From assembly GCA_016872775.1 (NCBI GenBank), contig VGZA01000028.1, forward strand, positions 1-64,000: a stretch of DNA of 64,000 nucleotides. The letters are read 5' to 3'. Within the stretch, counting starts at the first letter, position 1. The number at the start of each line of letters is the position of its first letter. Source of the stretch: Planctomycetota bacterium (GTDB taxonomy: Bacteria > Planctomycetota > Planctomycetia > Pirellulales > Pirellulaceae). The notes beneath the pieces are model-generated. The model ran no database searches. It had not been told where the DNA came from and saw only the letters and a program-made list of their open reading frames with translations. This document shows positions 8,940-18,300 of this stretch, in pieces. The translations under genes and the position numbers were made by a program.

Positions 8940-10286
8940 TCAGCGCACAGCGTCCAGCGGCTTGAGGCGCATTGCGCCGCCCGCCGGCAGTAGTCCGCCG
9001 ACAAATCCCATCACGATTCCCAGGATCATCCCCTTGGAGAGAATCCCGCTGTCCACGACCAGCTTCAAAACAACCGTCTTGCCGCCGCCGCCCTGGCCGC
9101 TGCCGACGACGCTGGTTGCCGAGAGACCATGCACCAGACTGCCAAGCAGGCAACCGGTTGCCGCGCCCACGAACGCGATCAACAGCGATTCCAGCATGAA
9201 CGACGTGAGGATCTGCGTGCGCGAGAAACCGATGATCCGCATCACGCCGATATCCTTGATTCTCTGGCTGATCGCGGCGAACATCGTATTCATGATGCCG
9301 AACACTCCTCCAACCGCCATCACAAACGCCACGACCATGATCGCCACGGTGAACTGCTGGTTCGTTCCGGAGAGCCCGGCGTAATAGGCCGTTTCCACAA
9401 ACGCTTTGATCGGCGCGACCTTGTACTCCTTTTCGAGGAACTGGGCGAGCTTTCCGGCGGCGGCGGAACTGGCACAACGGGCGACAACCGTGGTGTACGA
9501 CTGTTTGCCAAAAATGAATGCAACCAGAGGACGATAGGTCCAGATCTCCGAATCCATCGTCGACCCGGCCGACTGCATGACACCGACAATTCGCCAGCGC
9601 CGGCCGCCCATCGAAATCGTGTCGCCGACATCCAGTCGCCCCAGCGCCTTGACGGAGTCCCTCTGCCAATTCGATGCGTCGCGGCCTAATTCCCGCGCAG
9701 CCCCTTCTCCGATCACCGCTTCCACAACCGTCTCGTCGTCATCCGCGTCGCCCTGCTGGACACCGGCTGCGGAGAACCAACTTCCGCCCGGATGCAGGCG
9801 AACTTCGTGGACGCGAGCGGCAATCTCGGCGTTGTCGACGCCACGCAACTGGAGGAACCGCCGCTTGGGACCTTCCGAACGCGGTTGCTCGATCGGCTGG
9901 TTCACTACCAGATAGGTTTCGCGACTGCAAAGTGGCTGCTCACCCTCGCGGGAAATGCCGGGCAGATTCTCGATCCCACTGACCGCCTCCGGGGTCAGGC
10001 TGCTAAATGCCTCGTCGGTCGCACTGGCCGATATCACCAGGACATTCGTATCCCTGCCGCTGCTTTCGGTCAGTCGCTGCATGCCGTTCACAAACGACAG
10101 CATGACCGTCAACAATCCGATGACGAACGTAAATGCGATGACCGTCAGCAACGTGGTTCGCCAGCGCACCGTGAGATTGCGAAAGTTGTAGCGCAACGGC
10201 ACGGCGCCGCTGATCGCGAGCAGGCAGACACATACGATCGCGGCGCCAAGTCCACCGATCCAGCGTAGCGTTGCTTCCGTCAGCAT
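8940..10286 (-). CDS. FtsX/MacB-type ABC transporter permease
   Basis: The 448-residue protein has the MacB/FtsX layout. A first transmembrane helix lies near the N-terminus (IGGLGAAIVCVCLLAISGAV, then a second near VIAFTFVIGLLTVML). A large periplasmic domain follows, then three C-terminal helices (FTVAIMVVAFVMAVGGVFGIMNTM, FMLESLLIAFVGAATGCLLGSL, GMILGIVMGFVGGLLPAG). RIKDIGVMRIIGFSRTQI is the typical cytoplasmic FtsX loop. The frame is open further upstream to 10424 but that part overlaps the preceding permease gene, so the ATG at 10286 was chosen. It is the second permease of an operon with the genes at 10315 and 11629. Confidence 0.88.
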   Translation of the reverse strand: MLTEATLRWIGGLGAAIVCVCLLAISGAVPLRYNFRNLTVRWRTTLLTVIAFTFVIGLLTVMLSFVNGMQRLTESSGRDTNVLVISASATDEAFSSLTPEAVSGIENLPGISREGEQPLCSRETYLVVNQPIEQPRSEGPKRRFLQLRGVDNAEIAARVHEVRLHPGGSWFSAAGVQQGDADDDETVVEAVIGEGAARELGRDASNWQRDSVKALGRLDVGDTISMGGRRWRIVGVMQSAGSTMDSEIWTYRPLVAFIFGKQSYTTVVARCASSAAAGKLAQFLEKEYKVAPIKAFVETAYYAGLSGTNQQFTVAIMVVAFVMAVGGVFGIMNTMFAAISQRIKDIGVMRIIGFSRTQILTSFMLESLLIAFVGAATGCLLGSLVHGLSATSVVGSGQGGGGKTVVLKLVVDSGILSKGMILGIVMGFVGGLLPAGGAMRLKPLDAVR

Positions 10287-10314
10287 CGAATCAAAACTCC
10301 CCTGCCTGTTCGCT

Positions 10315-11580
10315 TCAAGCGACTTTGGCGAATACCTCGGACACCTTGACGCTCCGCGCCGACCAGGCCGGCACGACGGAGCCCGCCAGAGCTGTTCCGG
10401 CACCCACGATCGTTCCCAGGACAACCGCTTCCCACGGGATGAAGAACTTCGAAAAAAACGCGATCGGAAAGGTCACGCCACCAAATCCCAAATTGATCAA
10501 CAGGTACGTCGCCAGCGCACTCGACAACCCAGCGCTCACGCCGATCGCCAGCGCTTCCATGACCACCAGACACAACAACTGATTCGGACGGAAGCCAAGC
10601 ACCTTCAGTACGGCCAGTTCCGTACGACGCTCGCGCACGCTGATACTGATCGCATTGGCGATAATCACGGCCAGTACGGTAATGATCGCGGGCATCAGCA
10701 GCCAGCGCATTCCCCAGATCAAGGTGCGGTACGCTTCCAGGAACGCCGCAATTCCCGACGATGCCGTTTCGACTTTGACCTGTGGATTGCGGAACTGCGG
10801 CGAGGATTCGATCTGCTGGGCAACCTGCGCCATTTCCTGGCGGTCCTTCACCCGCAACCAGACGAGATTCAGAGTCCGATCTATCATCGGATGCCGGCGA
10901 CCCGTTTCCCGCTCATACTGGTCCATCGCGGAACTCAAGTAGTCGCGGTGAATTGCCGCGCTGAGATCGTATCGGCCGGGCGGAAACGTCCCGACGATTT
11001 CCAGATCGAGTTTGATTCCGGGATAATTCAGGCTGAAAAGAGTCAGCCGGCCGCCGACTTTCTGCTTGAGCAAATCGAGTCGGCTCTGGCCCACCACCAG
11101 TCCCTGTCGATTGGCGGCCAGTTTATCGACGACGCGCTGAAATTCCGCCGCGACCGATCCTCCCAGTTCGTCCAGCTCGTCCATCATGGTCGCCAATTTG
11201 GGCGGTTCCAGCGCGAAAGCGAACAGGATGCTGTCGGGACTGCGATTGCGCGGGTCCTCTTCGGTCGATCCACCGAAAAACTGCCAGGTCATCGAGTCCC
11301 TGTCGGCGATCGTCAAGTCGTTCGGTTCGCGTGGCGCGCCTTTCGACAAAATGTCGGCATAGGACAGCGGCATCTGGCTGGGAAGTTGCCAGCGTTCCGT
11401 CACGATCAACTTGAGATTCTGGCTCTTTTCCGATGTCTGCCGATCGAGGAACGAAAGCACCGACCAGATCAGCGTCACGACACACACCAGCATCATGGTG
11501 CCCATCGCGGTCAGCAACGTGCGCAGCGGATTGCGGCGGATGTTCTTGAGAATCAAAGTCAGGTACTTCATCGCTCGCAA
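10315..11580 (-). CDS. FtsX/MacB-type ABC transporter permease
   Basis: The 421-residue protein starts with an ABC-permease N-terminus (LKNIRRNPLRTLLTAMGTMM). A periplasmic domain follows, then the FtsX C-terminal helices (ITVLAVIIANAISISVRERR, ELAVLKVLGFRPNQLL). It probably forms a heterodimeric exporter with the next gene, because both lack a fused ATPase and share an operon with one ATPase (48 bases upstream) and one HlyD adaptor. Its substrate is unknown; related systems export macrolides, peptides or lipoproteins (LolCDE, MacAB). Confidence 0.88.
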   Translation of the reverse strand: MRAMKYLTLILKNIRRNPLRTLLTAMGTMMLVCVVTLIWSVLSFLDRQTSEKSQNLKLIVTERWQLPSQMPLSYADILSKGAPREPNDLTIADRDSMTWQFFGGSTEEDPRNRSPDSILFAFALEPPKLATMMDELDELGGSVAAEFQRVVDKLAANRQGLVVGQSRLDLLKQKVGGRLTLFSLNYPGIKLDLEIVGTFPPGRYDLSAAIHRDYLSSAMDQYERETGRRHPMIDRTLNLVWLRVKDRQEMAQVAQQIESSPQFRNPQVKVETASSGIAAFLEAYRTLIWGMRWLLMPAIITVLAVIIANAISISVRERRTELAVLKVLGFRPNQLLCLVVMEALAIGVSAGLSSALATYLLINLGFGGVTFPIAFFSKFFIPWEAVVLGTIVGAGTALAGSVVPAWSARSVKVSEVFAKVA

Positions 11581-11628
11581 GGCTCCCCAACCGATGGTTC
11601 GCGAATTCTGTGCGCGGACCGCTCCGAA

Positions 11629-12336
11629 TCAAGCATGCTCGTACGCCATGGCCGGTTTGTCGACCAGCAGCCCCTTGTCCAGGTGCTGGACGCGATGCGC
11701 ACGTTGTGCGGCCCGCGGATCGTGCGTGACCATCACGATCGTTTTCCGCAAAGTTGTGCCTAATTCCACCAGGAGATCGAGGATCTCGCCGGCGGATTTC
11801 GCGTCCAGGTCGCCTGTCGGTTCGTCCGCCACGATCAACGTCGGGTCCGTTACGATCGCACGGGCGATGCCGACACGCTGTTGCTGACCGCCCGACAATT
11901 GTCCCGGTCGATGGGACATGCGGTCGGAAAGCCCGACGAGTTGCAATGCCGTCTGCACCTGCTGGCGGCGCTGCGCGGCGTTCAACGGTAGAAGCAACAA
12001 CGGCAGCTCGACGTTCTCGAATGCCGTCAACACCGGAATCAAGTGATAGAACTGGAAAATGAACCCGATATTGCGCGTACGCCAAGTGGCCAGTTGAGTT
12101 TCGGACATCGACGAGATCACGTCGGTGCCCACGATCACCTGGCCTTCGCTGGGCCGATCAAGGCCGGCGATCAGGTTCAGCAGCGTCGTTTTTCCCGATC
12201 CGCTCGGCCCCATCAGGGCCAGGAAATCGGCTTGCGCGACTTCCAGCGAAAGTCCATTGAGAACGTCGATCCGTTCACTGCCGCGGCGAAAGTACTTGTG
12301 GACATTCACCACGCGAACGATGTTGGCCTGTGGCAC
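11629..12336 (-). CDS. ABC transporter ATP-binding protein (LolD/MacB type)
   Basis: All motifs of an ABC ATPase are intact in this 235-residue protein: Walker A GPSGSGKTT at residues 43-51, signature LSGGQQQR, Walker B LIVADEPTGDLD and the switch histidine in VMVTHD. Length and sequence fit the LolD/MacB/DevA group, which energise FtsX-like permeases. It precedes two such permease genes and follows a membrane-fusion protein gene. The gap to the upstream gene is 114 bases and contains a hairpin, so translation or transcript level may be adjusted there. Confidence 0.93.
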   Translation of the reverse strand: MPQANIVRVVNVHKYFRRGSERIDVLNGLSLEVAQADFLALMGPSGSGKTTLLNLIAGLDRPSEGQVIVGTDVISSMSETQLATWRTRNIGFIFQFYHLIPVLTAFENVELPLLLLPLNAAQRRQQVQTALQLVGLSDRMSHRPGQLSGGQQQRVGIARAIVTDPTLIVADEPTGDLDAKSAGEILDLLVELGTTLRKTIVMVTHDPRAAQRAHRVQHLDKGLLVDKPAMAYEHA

Positions 12337-12364
12337 AATAGTCCCCCTGACGATTGGCCCTCGA

Positions 12365-12398
12365 TGGGCCGGCCCACGCTGGCGTCGAAGCCCAGCGT
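12365..12398. repeat. palindrome plus hairpin between adaptor and ATPase genes
   Basis: TGGGCCGGCCCA (12365-12376) is a perfect palindrome that overlaps the left arm of ACGCTGG...CCAGCGT (12376-12398). Both sit in the 114-base gap between the HlyD-type gene and the ABC ATPase gene. A role in mRNA processing or attenuation is possible; no T-run follows. Confidence 0.3.
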
Positions 12399-12450
12399 CA
12401 ATGACTGTTTCCCCCGAATCCTATACCGCGGTCCCGCCGCGAGGTCCGAC

Positions 12451-13707
12451 TCACGGACCGCGAGCATCCGCCGTTTTTTCCTCGGGGTTGAGAAACGACA
12501 CCAGCGCGCTCATGTCCGGCTTCAGGTAAACTCCCTCCTCTTCGGCCGGCACGCGCAATTTCACGCGGACCGTAATCGATGATTTGGCCCGATTCGCGAT
12601 CGGCATCAACCGCGACACCACTCCGTCGTAGACTCGCGCTTTGAACGCGTCCGGTCGCACCTTGCACGGCTGGCCGACGAAGACCTTGGAAATGTCCCGT
12701 TCGGGTACGTCTAACGACACTTCCAGGTCGGAAAGGTCGGCGATGTCACAGAGGCTGAACGATCCGTTCATTGCCACCGGGTTCACCAGGTTACCTTCTT
12801 CTGCATTGCGTTTGAGGATCGTCCCGGAAATCGGGGCTACGATCGTGCAATTTCCCAGTCGCCATTCGGCCTTGGCCAGATCGGCTTCGGCCTGCTTGAC
12901 TTCGGCGCGTGCCACATTGATTCGTTCGACGCGCGGTCCGTCCTGCATCAGTTTCAGTGCCAGCCGCAGACGATCGGACCGTCGTTGCGTCGCCCGGAAC
13001 TTACTGTCGGTAATCTCGAAATTCTCGGCCGAAATCAGACTCGCCTTGCGCAGTTCGTAACCTCGATTCCACTCCGCTTGCAGCTGCTCGGTCTGCGCTT
13101 CCACTTCCGCCAATTCGGCTTTCGCCTGATCGACTTCCTCGGGACGATTTCCGTTTTCCAATTCAAGCAGCCGCTCCCTGGCAAGCTCCAACGACGCGCG
13201 GGCCCGATCGCGTTCCGCGACATACTCGGTCGATTCGATTTCACCCAGCACGTCACCTTTGTTGACGCGGCGCCCCTCGTCGGCGTCGAGCCGCACCACG
13301 CGGCCGTTCACCAGCGGACTGACGAGAATCTGGTGCGCCACGATCACATAGCCATTCGATTCATACGCATACTTACCGGACGCTGGCGTTGCGTCGACCG
13401 GCAGGGATTCGGCCGCCTGCCCGGAGGCGGACTGCTCCGAATCGACGGCATCGACCAAAGCTCCCGCAGGCTGGACATAAATGCGCAGGCTGAGCCAGAC
13501 CGTCGCGGCGGCCAGAATCACACAGACACTCCAGGCCAACCGCGATGATCCACCTGCTCCGCCGCTCGACGGGATCCGCAACGACATGACCTGTTGGGAT
13601 AACGCCGAACCCGATGCAGACTGGTCCGAAAGCGCGGCTTGCGCGTCAGGCCGCGATAGCCCGATCGCCGTCGGAATGTTGGACGTCACCAGATTCGATT
13701 CGCTCAC
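12451..13707 (-). CDS. HlyD/MacA-type periplasmic adaptor (membrane fusion protein)
   Basis: The 418-residue product has a cytoplasmic lead, one membrane helix at about residues 57-78 and a lipoyl-like half (VNGRVVRLDADEGRRVNKGDVL). A long alpha-helical hairpin follows at about 150-255 (ERDRARASLELARERLLELE, VDQAKAELAEVEAQTEQLQA). The second lipoyl half reads GNCTIVAPISGTILKRNAEEG and the beta-barrel includes LEVSLDVPERDISKVFVGQPC. This is the classical adaptor order. The GTG at 13707 lies 16 bases after the DUF1326 stop and was preferred to longer frames that run into that gene. It should bridge the inner-membrane ABC transporter to the cell envelope. Confidence 0.87.
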   Translation of the reverse strand: MSESNLVTSNIPTAIGLSRPDAQAALSDQSASGSALSQQVMSLRIPSSGGAGGSSRLAWSVCVILAAATVWLSLRIYVQPAGALVDAVDSEQSASGQAAESLPVDATPASGKYAYESNGYVIVAHQILVSPLVNGRVVRLDADEGRRVNKGDVLGEIESTEYVAERDRARASLELARERLLELENGNRPEEVDQAKAELAEVEAQTEQLQAEWNRGYELRKASLISAENFEITDSKFRATQRRSDRLRLALKLMQDGPRVERINVARAEVKQAEADLAKAEWRLGNCTIVAPISGTILKRNAEEGNLVNPVAMNGSFSLCDIADLSDLEVSLDVPERDISKVFVGQPCKVRPDAFKARVYDGVVSRLMPIANRAKSSITVRVKLRVPAEEEGVYLKPDMSALVSFLNPEEKTADARGP

Positions 13708-13723
13708 GAAACACCCTACCGAG

Positions 13724-14416
13724 TCAGCTTTGTTCGAACACTCCCATGTACGCGCTCCGGCTGTTGGGAGTTGACCACTTGATTCCCAGGCCACGGCCGT
13801 TGAATTCGGCCTCCATCGATACCCCGGGGACAAAATTCCGCAGTTCCGTTAACGGCGGATAATAGGCGATCTCATTGCTACAGATGCAGTCACCCTTGCG
13901 AGCCTTCCGCGTGGTGAGTTTCACCATCGAGCCGGCTCGCAGTTCGCCGGTCAATTCGACTTGGTCGAGTTTCATGACGATCGGAGCCGATTTGACCGCC
14001 ACAACATTTTCGCCGGCGCGGCCGGTACGACTTTTCACGAATTCAACCAATGCATCCCGTTGCGCGGACGAGGCATTTTCATCGACGATAATCATCGATC
14101 GAACTTCGGTCGGGTCGCCGATTCCAGCATTGGCCAACGTGTCGTTGGCGCGAAGAACCATGACGACCGACAGCCCCGCGAGATCGGTCTGCTGGTACGT
14201 TCCTTCGTCCACGCTCCAGGCCAGTATCGCGTCGTTGCCCGTAAGGCCGATCTCCGAATTTGCGAAACAAGGGCCGGTATACACCTGGCACGATCGGGTT
14301 TCCAGGTACGTGCCGCGGATCTCGGCACCCGCCCTGGAGGTCACCAGGAACAGGGACAGCATGGCCAGCCCATGAACCCACCCATTCCGTACAAACCGTC
14401 GTAAAACCCGTTTCAT
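13724..14416 (-). CDS. exported DUF1326 domain protein
   Basis: The ATG at 14416 follows GAGGAATC. The protein has 230 residues with a signal peptide (VHGLAMLSLFLVTSRAGA), then the DUF1326 opening GTYLETRSCQVYTGPCFANSE. DUF1326 is a family of unknown function, often secreted or periplasmic, with conserved cysteines. Two cysteines near the mature N-terminus and a CICS motif late in the chain could bind a metal or form disulfides; that is inference. It is the first gene of the exporter operon, so it may be the partner or sensor of the ABC system. Confidence 0.8.
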   Translation of the reverse strand: MKRVLRRFVRNGWVHGLAMLSLFLVTSRAGAEIRGTYLETRSCQVYTGPCFANSEIGLTGNDAILAWSVDEGTYQQTDLAGLSVVMVLRANDTLANAGIGDPTEVRSMIIVDENASSAQRDALVEFVKSRTGRAGENVVAVKSAPIVMKLDQVELTGELRAGSMVKLTTRKARKGDCICSNEIAYYPPLTELRNFVPGVSMEAEFNGRGLGIKWSTPNSRSAYMGVFEQS

Positions 14417-14613
14417 AGCCGATTCCTCGCAAATAAGGCTTCCTGACAGGACGAATCGAAACCCACCGAATGTCCCGATTCTAACCCTCCCGCCGTTTCG
14501 GGTCCACCTCGTGCAATTGCCGAAAAACGGGACTTTTGCGCAGCTCCGATTAGAATAAAAGCTTGCCAATGCCGCTCAGGATCCGAATCTCGTCTCCAGA
14601 AAAGGAACCTCGT

Positions 14614-15300
14614 GTGTCCGCGAACCCCATGGTTTGTCGCCCGGAAGCCTATTGGCTCTTCGCAAAACACCTCACCGCGCTGGACGAAACCGAATCGCTC
14701 TGGCGTGCCGCGGCGGCCGTTTCGATGCATTCGCTGGAGCATGTATCGCTCGACGCCCTCGACGACCGATTGACCGAACTGGCCGATCGCGTTCGCGAAG
14801 GGGCCAAGAGCGGCCGGGAAACGGCTCGACTGGCTCATTTACATGATGTCCTGTTTGAACAAGAGGGATTCGCTGGCAACACTTCAAATTATTATAGTTC
14901 GCTGAACAGCTACCTTCCGGCAGTTTTGGAAAACCGCTTGGGAATCCCGATCATGCTCTCGCTGGTCTACAAGGTTGTGGGCGAACGAGCCGGCTTGCGG
15001 GTGGAGGGTATCAACGCTCCCGGGCATTTTCTAGTGCGAGTGTTCGCCGACGGAAGCTGGTTGATCATCGACCCGTTTTTCCAGGGCCAGTCACTTTCCC
15101 GTGATGAAGCGGTCGCTCGACTCAGTGAACTTACGGGTCAGCCCATGGGGATCTACAAAGAAGTTCTCTTGCCCGCCAATCACCATCAATGGCTCTCGCG
15201 GATCCTCTCCAATCTGGAGAATATCTTCGCAGCGGAGGGCCGCCAGCGCGATCTTGTAGCGATGTCCGAACTGAAACGCCTGCTGTGGGACTCGACTTGA
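14614..15300 (+). CDS. SirB1/transglutaminase-like family protein
   Basis: The product (228 residues from the GTG at 14614) contains the SirB1_N signature: LHDVLFEQEGFAGNTSNYYSS, then LENRLGIPIMLSLVYKVVGERAGL, INAPGHFLVRV and IIDPFFQGQSL. In the transglutaminase fold the family commonly has no catalytic cysteine at the usual site, so it may be non-enzymatic. AAGGA sits seven bases before the GTG, which supports this start; an ATG at 14569 is also in frame but lacks a ribosome-binding site. It is transcribed away from the exporter operon. Confidence 0.85.
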   Translation: MSANPMVCRPEAYWLFAKHLTALDETESLWRAAAAVSMHSLEHVSLDALDDRLTELADRVREGAKSGRETARLAHLHDVLFEQEGFAGNTSNYYSSLNSYLPAVLENRLGIPIMLSLVYKVVGERAGLRVEGINAPGHFLVRVFADGSWLIIDPFFQGQSLSRDEAVARLSELTGQPMGIYKEVLLPANHHQWLSRILSNLENIFAAEGRQRDLVAMSELKRLLWDST

Positions 15301-15366
15301 TCGGCCATCGCGTTGCGGTGCGACGGTGCCGCCATGCCCCGGTACGACCGGCAATCACAACTGGGT

Positions 15367-18300
15367 TCAGTCCGGTGATTTCGTCTTGAGTTTCTGGCGT
15401 TGATTCTCGTTCAATTCCTCCTCGCGGACGATGCCCGCGGCCAACGCCTGCCGCAGCAAGTCCTGGCGTTGCACATTACGCAAAAGGGCATCCAGGGCTA
15501 ACGCCCGATTCTGCCCTTCAAGGAATCGGAGACTCTCCGCCAGTGCCTTGCCGGCCTCGGCGTGGTCGACATCCGCAAGCCCACTTACCGCTCCCATCTG
15601 CAACTCGCCATCGACCTCCCTGGCCAGGTACTTTACGAGTTGTTTCCCTCGCCTGTCCCAGGATGCAACGCCTAACATGCGTAACGCATCGTACCGAGTC
15701 CCCTTGTTGACTTTGGCATCGTCGGCCATTGCCGCCGCGAGTTCCAATGCCTGCCGATAGCGCCCCAGCAGTCCCGGACCGTCGTCTAACAGAGCCTCCA
15801 ATTGCTCGGCTGGCCATGCGCCCGACTGACTGATGCCGTTGATGATTCCACCTCCGATCACTACTGCCTGCCAGTCCCGCAGCGGTTCGCCGTTTCCGGG
15901 CAGCGACATCTCGAGGATTCGCCGGATGGGCAGCGGTTCGTTACGTTTTCCCGCCGCGATCGCCACACGCCAGATCCATGGTATGCGACGGTACTGCTCC
16001 TGGAGATCCTCGGCACTCTCGTATCGCAATCCGTCCGCCAGCGCCGCAATCAGTTCCGCCGCGATTTGAGGCTGGGACTGGATGATCGACGTTCGCTCGG
16101 CATCGCTGACGGCCGGACCGAGAATTCGACGCGCGTAGTCGGCGGGAGTGGAAAACCGTGGATCAATCGAGGCAGGCCGTACCGACAACGCCTTGGTGAT
16201 GGTCGCCCAGTCGGGTTCCCGGCCTCGTGGCTCCAGCACGACGGCTCGCAGATCCAACAGGGCTGGCCGTATCATCGGCCCGTCCGGCCGAAATGTGATC
16301 CGTCTCGAGCCGGCCCTCAGCTTCCATGTCCCGATTTTGCGCTTGCGATATTGGTCCCAACCGCCCGTCCCGACTACGATTCCGCGCAGGGGCTCACCGC
16401 CAGCTTCGAGCAGATATCGGTTTCCTTGCGAATCATTATGGCAGGCGTAATCAAGCCAGACATCGTATTCGGCGTCGCTCGGCAGTTCGCAGGTCCAGTC
16501 GGCTCGATCGCTCTCGCCGTGCCAGAGTCCGATGTTCTGAAACTCCGTTTCCAACGTAATATCGTTACCAGAAATCGCCGCGGACACCGCGGGAAAAACC
16601 AGCGTACCCCGCGCGTCGGCGCGGATCGCGACGGGAGTGTTTCCCGGAATCTGTTTGGGAGGGGGCGCCGATTCGGCAAGGTACGCCAGCAGATCGGCAA
16701 CATCCTGGCGGGGGAGATCTTTCTCCAATCCCTCCGGCATCAGCGACTTGCCGGTACTACGTAATTCATCCAGTTCCGACCGGAGAAAGGTCTGCTCCTT
16801 TCCTTCCTGACCTCGCAGCGTAATACTCGCCGACGATTCGCCCGCCAGGATTCCGCTGAAGGAGCGGCCGTCAACCGTTGTCGCGACATAGGCCACAAAC
16901 CGTTCATCGACCTGACGGCTAGGGTCGAAGATGGATACCAGCAACGCTTCCATCGACCGGTTGGACAAAGCGGCCAGATTCTGCCCGACGACGAACCCCA
17001 CGCCGTCCAGCCGGTGGCACGGCGCGCAGGACTTCGCGAATACTGCCTTGCCGCGCTCACGATCGGCCTGCAGCGAGCCCAGATCGCGGTATTGTCGTAC
17101 AACGTCTTCGCGGGCTCCGGTCAATGCATGGAATTGGCGGACCGCCCGTTCGCGAACCGACTCGGACGGATGGTCCACCAGTCGCGTGCGATGAGCCGCA
17201 TCGATATCGGTGGATTGAATCTTTGCGCTTGCGAGGGCCTCGAGCAAAAGCAGGGCGTCGCGTTCCCGGCGCAGCAATATTTCCAGGATCTGTTTGCGCG
17301 CGGTCGGCGTCGCGGAGTTCCATGCGCCAAGAATGGCGTCCGATGCTCGCGGATTGTCGAGCTGGCCCAACGCATCCAGCGCGGCGGCCTGCACCGCGCC
17401 CGAATTGCGCGGTGACAGTCGATTGCGGATGATCTCCACGCGTGGCTCACTCGCCGGGAGCGCCCCCAGCAATCCAATCGCCGGCAGGCACTGCTCCTCC
17501 GCCAAATCGTGGTCGGAAACTGCGGTCGTCGCCGCATCGATCAATCTGCGTACCGCCGCCTGGCCATCCTGATCCAAGCGCGCCGTGAGTTCCTGTTTTT
17601 GCTTCGCCGATACCGAAAGCAGCTCACGTAATACGGCGAATTTGGCCGCCATCGACGCGTCAGGCACCGCCAGGTGCCTCGCAAAATTCGACAATGTGGA
17701 TTCCGTGCCCAGGGTCGCGCTGAGTCCCACCAGCGTCGGCAGCAAAGCGTCCCGCGCGGCCGGCGGTGCATCGCCAACGACAATCTCCCGGATCAGCTCT
17801 GAAAAATTCTGCCGGTGCAGCGATGCCAGCGCCGCCCAGGTGAGCACACGATCGGCGTGATTCCTGACGAGAAGTCGCGATAAGGGAGCAGCCGATTGTG
17901 GACTGTTCCATGCCCCCAGAGTCCACGCCAACTGCAACTGGACCTGCGGATCAGGATCGTCCAGCATCCGCACGACCGCGTCGGTGACTTGCGTCGATTT
18001 GCCGAGCGCCGACTCCGCGATTCGCACCGCGTGCCGTCGCACGCCTGGATGCGGATCGTTACAACAGGAAATCAACGTCGCATCGTCGCATCGCCCCAAC
18101 AGGTCCAAGGTACAAAGCGCGTGGAGCCGTGCCTCGGCCAGCATGGACGATGCCGCAAGCCGCCGCAGGCCGTCACTCTGATCGAGCGCCTGCCGTTCCA
18201 CGAGCAGTTGCTGGGCCATATCGCGCTGCCAGCCGTTCGACGATTCGAGCGCCCCCGCGAGCTCGGCGTTCGATAGCCGATCGAGTCGCTTCGGTACCAT

